From contig JAPUJS010000051.1 in NCBI GenBank assembly GCA_027296045.1, forward strand, positions 1 through 11,752: a stretch of DNA of 11,752 nucleotides. Reading direction: 5' to 3'. The notes below the pieces were generated by a model that was not told the origin of the DNA, did not search any database, and was given only the letters and a program-made list of their open reading frames with translations. Shown here piece after piece: positions 6,108 to 11,752 of this stretch (position 1 is the first letter of the stretch; each line of letters starts with the position of its first letter). Source of the DNA: a bacterium. Its GTDB lineage: Bacteria; Latescibacterota; UBA2968. The translations under genes and the position numbers were made by a program.

Positions 6108-8385
6108 ATTTTTTTCGTTTGCGTCTCGACGTGGGTTCCCCCTGGGAAATGATCTCCTCACAGGCCTCCTTGTCCAGGGTGGCTGCCTCCACGCCCTTGG
6201 GAATCCGATAATTGTCTTTGTCCTTTTTAAGATAAGGGCCATACCGGCCATTCAACACCTGGATCTCACCAAAATCGTAAATAACCTTCTGCGTCTTTTT
6301 CTCCCTGGCCTCTTTGGCCACCGCCAGAGCCCGCTCCAGGGAAATGGTAAACGGATCGTCTTCTTGGAGAGAAAAATATGCTTTGCCCACCCGAACATAA
6401 GGCCCGTATTTACCAAAATTCACGCTAATTTCTTCACCGGCCGCATCGGTCCCCAGCATTCGGGGCAACTCACAGTATTTAAGTGCTTCTTCCAGGGTCA
6501 CGTCCTGAATGCTTTTCCCCGGAGGAATCGACCCAAATAGCGGCTTTTCCTCATCCTCCCGGGTGCCAATCTGGACCATCGGGCCATAGCGCCCCACCCG
6601 CACACTGACCGGACGTCCGGTCTTGGGGTCGGTGCCCAGAACCCGGGCGGGCACCGCCTCGGCGCGGGTCACATTTTTTTCTTTTTCCTTTATTTTGTCC
6701 ACAAAGGGCGGATAAAATGTCTCCATCATGCCTTTCCAACTGGTCTTGCCCTGAGCAATCTCATCAAAATAATCTTCAATCTTAGAGGTAAAGCCCAGAT
6801 TGACCACATCTGAAAAATGCTTCACCAGAAAAGCATTGACAATCTGGCCCATATCCGTGGGTTGTAGACGCTTGTCCTTGTTTCTCTCTACATAGCCCCG
6901 TGCCTGGATCGTTGAAATGGTGGATGAATAGGTCGAGGGACGACCGATGCCTTCGGATTCCAGTTTCTTCACCAAAGACGCTTCGGTATATCGGGCAGGC
7001 GGTTTGCTAAACAACTGCTCCAGATGCAATTTTTTCAAATCCAGCACCTGCCCTTTTTCCACTTTGGGCAAAATCACATCTTTGTCATTCAACGCTGCTT
7101 CCGGATCATCCGACCCCTCGGTATACACCTTTAAAAACCCCGGGAACAGAATGCGCTGCCCCTTTGCTTCAAACAAAAATTCCTGGTTGGCCCCCGCCTG
7201 AATCTTGACCGTTGTCAAAGCAATCCTCGCCTCGGCCATCTGCGTTGCCAGGGTGCGCTTCCAAATCAAATCGTAAAGCCGAAACTGCTGCGGGCTCAAA
7301 TATGCCTTTACCCCTTCCGGCTTGATCGACAGATCGGCCGGTCGAATGGCCTCGTGGGCTTCTTGAGCCCCCTTGGTCTTGTTCAAAAATCGCCGGGGTT
7401 GGTCCATCGCATACTCCGAACCATATTCCTTTTCGATGACTTCCTTGGCCTGTGTCAATGCTTGATCGGAAAGATTCACCGAATCGGTTCGGATATAGGT
7501 AATCAACCCGCCGTCATAGCCGGGAATTTCAAAATTGCCTTCATAAAGCTGTTGGGCCACACTGTCGGTCTGCCGGACGGAAAATCCAAGCTTTCGGGAG
7601 GCCTCCTGCTGCATGGTCGAAGTGGTAAACGGCGGCACCGGCCGACGCTTGCCTTCGCGCTCGACCACATCGGCCACCACAAAAGAACCCTTCCCAATGC
7701 TTTCCTCAATGCCCTTGGCCTGGGCCTCATTTTTAACCTCGGCCTTTTTCCCATCAATCCGTGTCAACTCGGCCTGGAATTCCGGATCTTTAAAATCCGA
7801 TTTGATCTTCCAGTATTCCTCCGGTTTAAAGGCCCGGATTTCCTGTTCTCGTTCTACAACAATCCGCACTGCAACACTTTGCACCCGACCGGCTGATAAC
7901 CCCGGTTTAATCTTTCGCCACAGCAAAGGAGATAATTTATAACCCACAGCCCGATCCAGAATCCGCCGGGCCTGTTGGGCGTCCACTAGGTTTTGATCCA
8001 CCGCCCGGGGGTTCTGAATGGCTTCCAGAATGGCCCTCTTGGTTACCTCGTGAAACACAATGCGTTTGATCTCCTGTCGCTTGGGCAGTTTCAGAGCCGA
8101 GATCAAATGCCACGAAATCGACTCTCCTTCTCGATCTTCGTCGGTGGCCAGAAACACCGTCGTATCCTTGTCGATATCCTTCTTTAATGCCCGGATCACC
8201 TTCCGTTTTTCTGACGGTACTTCGTATTCAGGCTCATAGTTGTTTTCAGGATCAAACCCCAGCTTCTTATGGGGCAGGTCTCGCACATGGCCCATCGATG
8301 CTACCACCTTGTAGTCTTTGCCCACAAACTTGGAAATGGTTCGGGCCTTGGCCGGTGATTCCACAATAATCAAATTTTTAGCCAT
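6106..8385 (-). CDS. topA: DNA topoisomerase I (TopA, type IA)
   Basis: The protein has 759 residues and relaxes negative supercoils. The TOPRIM domain (about 1-110) has E9 in VESPAKA and the acidic triad D82, D84, E86 in DEDREGE. The type IA cleavage core follows, with the active-site tyrosine Y297 in GLITYIRTDS and the strongly conserved LVKKLESEGIGRPSTYSSTI (471-490). The C-terminus (about 580-730) has three 'G(R/K)YGP' repeats at 598-602, 658-662 and 713-717 and then a basic tail (SRRKRKK). There are no CxxC zinc ribbons such as E. coli TopA has; this repeat-type tail is known in Bacteroidetes and Chlamydiae. The start is ATG at 8383-8385 with GGGGAG just upstream. An in-frame extension of 16 codons exists but lacks a ribosome site and family similarity. 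It is transcribed from its own promoter after a long leader. Confidence 0.97.
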   Translation of the reverse strand: MAKNLIIVESPAKARTISKFVGKDYKVVASMGHVRDLPHKKLGFDPENNYEPEYEVPSEKRKVIRALKKDIDKDTTVFLATDEDREGESISWHLISALKLPKRQEIKRIVFHEVTKRAILEAIQNPRAVDQNLVDAQQARRILDRAVGYKLSPLLWRKIKPGLSAGRVQSVAVRIVVEREQEIRAFKPEEYWKIKSDFKDPEFQAELTRIDGKKAEVKNEAQAKGIEESIGKGSFVVADVVEREGKRRPVPPFTTSTMQQEASRKLGFSVRQTDSVAQQLYEGNFEIPGYDGGLITYIRTDSVNLSDQALTQAKEVIEKEYGSEYAMDQPRRFLNKTKGAQEAHEAIRPADLSIKPEGVKAYLSPQQFRLYDLIWKRTLATQMAEARIALTTVKIQAGANQEFLFEAKGQRILFPGFLKVYTEGSDDPEAALNDKDVILPKVEKGQVLDLKKLHLEQLFSKPPARYTEASLVKKLESEGIGRPSTYSSTISTIQARGYVERNKDKRLQPTDMGQIVNAFLVKHFSDVVNLGFTSKIEDYFDEIAQGKTSWKGMMETFYPPFVDKIKEKEKNVTRAEAVPARVLGTDPKTGRPVSVRVGRYGPMVQIGTREDEEKPLFGSIPPGKSIQDVTLEEALKYCELPRMLGTDAAGEEISVNFGKYGPYVRVGKAYFSLQEDDPFTISLERALAVAKEAREKKTQKVIYDFGEIQVLNGRYGPYLKKDKDNYRIPKGVEAATLDKEACEEIISQGEPTSRRKRKK

Positions 8386-8420
8386 AAAGTCTCCCCTCAA
8401 TCCGACAAAACACCCCACAA

Positions 8421-8450
8421 ATTCGAAAACCACCCCAACAGGTGGCTCTT
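8421..8450 (-). promoter_or_regulatory. Hairpin in the topA leader, possible attenuator
   Basis: In the topA leader RNA the minus-strand sequence AGCCACC-TGTTG-GGGTGG-TTTTC can fold into a 5-bp GC-rich stem (CCACC/GGTGG), extended by a G-U and an A-U pair, followed by TTTT. It lies about 40 bases before the topA start. It is short and could be a weak terminator or only chance; no known riboswitch is recognised in the leader. Confidence 0.3.
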
Positions 8451-8542
8451 GATATTCGATGGTATTTCAAATACACTCGATCACAATAGACGATTCAACC
8501 TCCTGCACCCTGGTAGAACGATTTGAACAACCGTGTGTTCCA

Positions 8543-8571
8543 AAAATACGAGCAGTTTTCATAAAAGTCAA
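8543..8571 (-). promoter_or_regulatory. Sigma70-type promoter of topA
   Basis: On the minus strand TTGACT (8566-8571) and TATTTT (8543-8548) are separated by exactly 17 bases. Transcription would begin near 8536, leaving a leader of about 150 bases before the topA ATG. That leader also holds a perfect AGGAGG sequence near 8500 with no convincing gene behind it. The promoter lies in the 267-base gap between the BatA-like gene and topA, and no other gene is visible in that gap. Confidence 0.6.
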
Positions 8572-8652
8572 GGACACCGAATAAAAATCTTGGCATGGAT
8601 AAAAAAAAATCGACACCTTACGCAAATCCCTGGCACCCTTTCGGACCCTTTT

Positions 8653-10716
8653 TCAAGACGCGCTCTCTGCACCCGATCGTTCTGTTTGAGCCGAACGAAC
8701 AATCAACATCTCGGCAATCATCATCAACAGGGCCGCCAAAAGAACCGCCCGCCAAAGTTCCCGTCCATGGCGGGTTGTCAACACCACGTCGGCAAGCGAT
8801 TCGCCGGAATCGACCACGCGTGCTCCGATTGCTTCCAAACGTCTATCGGAAACAATAGACAAATCAGATTCGGAATGCGCGACATGCACGGCAAATTGAT
8901 CCGATAACCGCTCCTGCGCATAGATTTTCCACAGCCCCGGCACACCCACCTCTCCCACCGGCCAGACAGGCCGAGGTCCACGCTGTTCGGGCCAAATGGT
9001 CTGGTCTTCGCCCTGGGGCGGTCGCACCAGAGCTTCTCGAGGGGCTTGACCACGCACCTCTCGATAGACCGACTCGCCCACCTGATACTCCCGACGTCCA
9101 AATGCACCGATTCCCAGATAATGAACTGCCTGATGCAGAAAGGGCACAAAAAAGCCGGAAAGCGGCAAATCCGTCCATTTGAGGTCGGTTTGGATGCCCG
9201 ATGCAAACACCATCACCTTTCCGTTTCCCACCCGCCCTTCCACCAGCAAAGGGGCACCATTGCCAAGGGTGAAAACAGCCTGTGTATCTGTTTTGGGTCG
9301 CAATCGATAATAGGTATAAAACCTGGGATCTTGCAGCAGTTTGTCTGCCCCAAGATGAGAAAGCAGCGGATGATCGGACGCATGGGTCTGAATGCGCTGA
9401 TAGGCTCCCCCGGCAAGACCCTGAACCGAAATCAGCGCGACAGGAAGCAAGGTCTTTGCAAAGGCCTGGTTATAATATCGAACATCGACCCGGTCTCCCA
9501 AAAACACCATCAATCCCGCACCCGATTCAACCCGTCTTGTCAGCGCCTCTTGAGCCCCACGCGACAGTCGAGACACATTGCACAAAAAAACAACATCTGT
9601 CTGGGCCAACAGATCCGGTGTCAAATCGGCTGGTAGCCCCTGTTGCACCAACAGGGTGCTTCTCGTGAAAAGCGCCCGTTCCACAAAATATCCTGCATCC
9701 GCCGAATCTCCCACAATCAAAACGGAAACCCGTTCGGGAATATTTAACACCGACACATAGACATTGTCTGCTGTCAGATCGTCGTCGCCAATTTCCACTC
9801 GCAGCGGCACCGTGCCCCCTTTTTCCGGCACAAAGGGCATGTAGAGACGCTTGCTTCCCTTTTTTGGAAGCGTTAGCACCTGCTGTCCAATACGCCGCCC
9901 GTCCAAAAAGACCTGGACCGCAACTCCCGACTTTGGCGTATCGCCATAATTTGCCAATTCAATAGAAAGGGTAGCCTGGGTTCCCACCGTCAAAATCTGC
10001 CCGACAGGGCCTGCGTTTAAAACCCCCAAATTATGTTGTACAAGCGGACGCTCGGACACCACAAATACCGAAACACCCTGAAAATCCAGTGAGTCTGGCA
10101 CGCCCTCCCATCCGTTTCGAGCCAGGTCGGAAAAGATATACAGCTCTCGGTTGAGCATCTGACTGGCACGAAGCGTCGCAAGCGCATCTACCAACCCGGT
10201 TTCCAGTTGGGTCTCTCGAAACCCGGGGCGCAATACGTCAACACGCGCCTTCAAGTGATCCAGTGTCCCCGATTCCACCTCTTCTGCCCGATCGTCTACT
10301 AGCACAAGCTGCACTTCATCGCGGGCGTCAAAAAGCCCGAGGGTTTCTTGCAGCCGCGCCTTGGCTCGCTCGAACAAGGTCCCTTCCGGAGTGCGGTATT
10401 GCATACTTAAAGAACGATCCAACAATAAAACGGCTGTTGTACGAACATCTTCCCCGCCGGATTGGGCACCTTGCAGGGTGGGTCGAGAAAAAGCCAACAC
10501 AATCAATACCAGCAGCAGAGTACGCAAAATCAACAGCACAATTTGCTTCAACTTCACCCGGCGCATGCGATCGCGTTGCAGGGCCTGGAGCAAAGCCACA
10601 TTGGAAAACGGCACACTCACCGTCCGCCGCCGATTCAACAAATGGATCACCAGCGGCAGCAAGGCCGCCCACAGCCCATATAACATCGCCGAATTGGCAA
10701 ACGTAATTCCGAACAT
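8653..10716 (-). CDS. BatA-like membrane protein with VWA domain
   Basis: The protein has 687 residues. The N-terminus (about 5-31, LYGLWAALLPLVIHLLNRRR) is the BatA signature: a membrane helix ending in HLLNRRR. A second helix follows (about 57-76). The von Willebrand factor A domain (about 94-222) has the metal-binding MIDAS motif DRSLS (D100, S102, S104) and a FSDLARNGW segment. A beta-sandwich of CARDB type (about 240-320) precedes a glutamine-amidotransferase-like fold (about 330-530, starting VSVLIVGDSADAGYFVERALF), and a C-terminal helix (about 654-673) anchors the end. Such proteins normally sit with MoxR ATPase and DUF58 genes; none is in this window. ATG 10714-10716 is chosen because the protein then aligns with BatA N-termini, though its ribosome site is weak. 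An upstream TTG would add 15 residues. The role is a proposed envelope or metal-chaperone function, not established. Confidence 0.85.
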   Translation of the reverse strand: MFGITFANSAMLYGLWAALLPLVIHLLNRRRTVSVPFSNVALLQALQRDRMRRVKLKQIVLLILRTLLLVLIVLAFSRPTLQGAQSGGEDVRTTAVLLLDRSLSMQYRTPEGTLFERAKARLQETLGLFDARDEVQLVLVDDRAEEVESGTLDHLKARVDVLRPGFRETQLETGLVDALATLRASQMLNRELYIFSDLARNGWEGVPDSLDFQGVSVFVVSERPLVQHNLGVLNAGPVGQILTVGTQATLSIELANYGDTPKSGVAVQVFLDGRRIGQQVLTLPKKGSKRLYMPFVPEKGGTVPLRVEIGDDDLTADNVYVSVLNIPERVSVLIVGDSADAGYFVERALFTRSTLLVQQGLPADLTPDLLAQTDVVFLCNVSRLSRGAQEALTRRVESGAGLMVFLGDRVDVRYYNQAFAKTLLPVALISVQGLAGGAYQRIQTHASDHPLLSHLGADKLLQDPRFYTYYRLRPKTDTQAVFTLGNGAPLLVEGRVGNGKVMVFASGIQTDLKWTDLPLSGFFVPFLHQAVHYLGIGAFGRREYQVGESVYREVRGQAPREALVRPPQGEDQTIWPEQRGPRPVWPVGEVGVPGLWKIYAQERLSDQFAVHVAHSESDLSIVSDRRLEAIGARVVDSGESLADVVLTTRHGRELWRAVLLAALLMMIAEMLIVRSAQTERSGAESAS

Positions 10717-10809
10717 AGCAATAAAATGAAGGAAGCGGAAGGACGGTGTGGCTAAGGACAATCGATGTTCTAAAAAACGCCCGATCCTATATTTGCTTCA
10801 TCTTCTGAC

Positions 10810-10839
10810 AAAAAAAACCTGCTCAAACAACAGGCAGGT
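10810..10839 (-). terminator. Rho-independent terminator of the ptsN-like gene
   Basis: On the minus strand ACCTGC (10834-10839) pairs perfectly with GCAGGT (10817-10822) across an 11-base loop and is followed by eight T (10810-10817, overlapping the last stem base). It lies 30 bases after the ptsN-like stop codon, so it separates that gene from the BatA-like gene. Confidence 0.75.
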
Positions 10840-10869
10840 ATCCAGACCGTGCTCAAATTGAATGGACTT

Positions 10870-11331
10870 TTAGGGATAGCTTTCTTCCTCGTTCAGGATA
10901 GAAATGGCTTCTTCCCGATCCTTTGCATGCATCAATCTCTGACGGATATCTTCCCCTTTCAACAGCCGGGAAATGCGGGCCAGGGCCTTGATGTGCGGGC
11001 CAGAGACATCCAGAGGGGATACCAGCAGAAAAAAAATATGGGTGGGCTTGCCATCCAGCGACTCAAAATCTACGCCCTTCTGCTTGATGCCCAGCACCCC
11101 CCCCAATTCGGATACATACTCCGATTTGCCGTGTGGGATGGCAATCCCGTGCCCGATGCCCGTACTCATAATCTCTTCCCGTATGAGCACAGCTTCCAGC
11201 ACCTTGTCCCGGTCGGTGATCTTGTCACCCACTTCCAGAACATCCACAAGTTCCTCCAGGATCTCGCGTTTGCTCTCCCCCTTCAACCCCACGATCACCG
11301 ATCTTCCCGACAAAATTTCCATCAGTGTCAT
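10870..11331 (-). CDS. ptsN: PTS IIA-Ntr-like regulatory protein (PtsN family)
   Basis: The 153-residue protein is a single EIIA domain of the fructose/mannitol-nitrogen type, which takes a phosphate on a histidine. The phosphorylated residue is H67 in the family motif STGIGHGIAIPHGK (57-69). It is followed by the conserved 'G.....GVDF.S.DG.P.H..FLL..P' stretch and by 'H...LA.ISRLL' (113-124). No EIIB or EIIC is attached, so it is a regulatory or stand-alone IIA rather than a sugar transporter. ATG at 11329-11331 is chosen because GGAGAGAGG lies just upstream of it; an ATG 6 codons earlier has no ribosome site. The gene has its own promoter and terminator, so it is a single-gene transcription unit. 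A sugar-specific IIA remains possible, since no rpoN or HPr gene is present here. Confidence 0.88.
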   Translation of the reverse strand: MTLMEILSGRSVIVGLKGESKREILEELVDVLEVGDKITDRDKVLEAVLIREEIMSTGIGHGIAIPHGKSEYVSELGGVLGIKQKGVDFESLDGKPTHIFFLLVSPLDVSGPHIKALARISRLLKGEDIRQRLMHAKDREEAISILNEEESYP

Positions 11332-11367
11332 AAACGCCTCTCTCCGCATTTCTATTTTAGTAACTGA

Positions 11368-11396
11368 AATGTAAACCCAAGCCCTGCAAAAGTCAA
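11368..11396 (-). promoter_or_regulatory. Sigma70-type promoter of the ptsN-like gene
   Basis: On the minus strand TTGACT (11391-11396) and TACATT (11368-11373) are 17 bases apart. The start of transcription would be near 11361, about 30 bases before the ATG at 11331. The -35 region TTGACTTTT is identical to that of the topA promoter. Confidence 0.55.
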
Positions 11397-11414
11397 TGCC
11401 AGAGATATCAATAG

Positions 11415-11443
11415 TTTACATCATTCCTCGAAATCTGTATAAT
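11415..11443 (+). promoter_or_regulatory. Rightward sigma70-type promoter-like sequence with no plus-strand gene behind it
   Basis: On the plus strand TTTACA (11415-11420) and a perfect TATAAT (11438-11443) are 17 bases apart. This is the best match to the sigma70 consensus in the window, but no credible plus-strand gene follows. Transcription would begin at about 11450, on the left arm of the inverted repeat, and read antisense through the end of the CBS-domain gene. Confidence 0.4.
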
Positions 11444-11448
11444 AGGAC

Positions 11449-11520
11449 GTTCCGGGTTCCAGATTTTGCGTTCCGAAATCCCCACCCAACTCCTCATTGC
11501 GGCAAAGATCGACCCGGAAC
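11449..11520. repeat. Imperfect inverted repeat with 9-bp perfect terminal arms
   Basis: GTTCCGGGT (11449-11457) and ACCCGGAAC (11512-11520) are perfectly complementary. Further in, AGATTTTGCG (11461-11470) and GCGGCAAAGATC (11499-11510) pair imperfectly. The element lies between the CBS-domain gene and the ptsN-like gene. Neither end carries a T-run, so it is not a standard terminator; it could be a REP- or MITE-like element or the body of a small RNA. Confidence 0.5.
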
Positions 11521-11527
11521 CCAGAAC

Positions 11528-11752
11528 CTATTTCCGAATGATATCGTGCTCGTGCAAAAACAGTTCTCGCTCGTAACTACGCATCAAATCCGCCCGGGTA
11601 ATCACTCCGGCAAGCCGATCTTCAGAAACCGATCTAAAAATCGGCAAGGTATCAGCGTCGCTTCCTGTAAAGAGTATCAGGGCATCGGCAAGTGAGCTTC
11701 TTGGCAACATCCTTGGAGGCGGATCGCCCAGTACATCTTCGGCAATCAACAG
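11528..11752 (-). CDS. C-terminal end of a CBS-domain protein (partial, enters from right edge)
   Basis: The frame is open from the right edge to a TAG at 11528-11530, giving the last 74 residues of a longer protein whose start is outside the window. The sequence has the second half of a CBS module: 'SLADALILFTGSDADTLPIF' followed by 'RLAGVITRADLMRSYERELF', with the usual VITRxDL motif. CBS pairs bind adenine nucleotides and commonly control channels, transporters or enzymes. This C-terminal position and the ITRADLxRxY ending are common in ClC-type chloride channels, but other CBS proteins end in the same way and the first part cannot be seen. No clear terminator follows it. The next gene on the strand is the ptsN-like gene, about 200 bases away and with its own promoter. 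Confidence 0.75.
   Translation of the reverse strand: MLIAEDVLGDPPPRMLPRSSLADALILFTGSDADTLPIFRSVSEDRLAGVITRADLMRSYERELFLHEHDIIRK

Noticed and set aside
8601..8640. A run of nine T on the minus strand after the BatA-like gene, possible terminator
   Set aside because: The only upstream pairing (GGTGCC with GGTGTC) needs three G-U pairs and leaves a long loop, so no convincing hairpin precedes the T-run.
11382..11404. A sigma54-like TGGCA...TTGCA sequence upstream of the ptsN-like gene
   Set aside because: The GG and GC elements are separated by 11 bases instead of 10, so it does not fit a sigma54 promoter, although the gene family made it tempting.

Overview
The window reads as an ordinary chromosomal segment of a bacterium. 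It most likely comes from the FCB group or a neighbouring uncultured lineage (Latescibacterota-like is my best guess, not proven). The reasons are an SbsA/Ig-like lipoprotein of the Bacteroidetes style, a BatA-type von Willebrand factor protein, a topoisomerase I that ends in repeats instead of zinc fingers, and a secreted protease ending in dockerin-like 'DxDGNGxVDFxDFxxFAxxFG' repeats. GC content is moderate. No rRNA, tRNA, CRISPR, transposase or phage gene is visible. All eight genes lie on the minus strand, so the transcription order runs from the right edge to the left edge.

Right part (11752 to about 10800): the C-terminal tail of a CBS-domain protein (cut by the window edge), an intergenic block with an inverted repeat and a lone rightward promoter-like sequence, then a PtsN-like PTS IIA protein with a clear promoter and its own terminator. 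Middle (10716 to 6087): a BatA-like membrane protein with a VWA domain, a 267-base intergenic region holding a good promoter and a 150-base leader, then topA, closed by a rho-independent hairpin that begins inside the topA stop codon.

Left part (6005 to 470): xerC, an Ig-like lipoprotein, a small membrane-anchored pilin-like protein and a large secreted matrixin-type protease. They are closely spaced (18, 51 and 4 bases between genes) and probably form one transcription unit. Last comes a new promoter and the start of a coiled-coil membrane protein that runs off the left edge and opens on GTG.

Functionally the window joins core chromosome maintenance (TopA, XerC) to an envelope and secretion set (lipoprotein, pilin-like protein, calcium-binding-type protease) and to regulation (PtsN, CBS protein). 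I see no defence island or clearly new system. The most interesting items are the translationally coupled pilin-like/metalloprotease pair, the duplicated terminator arm behind topA, and the inverted repeat with an aligned promoter near 11415-11520.
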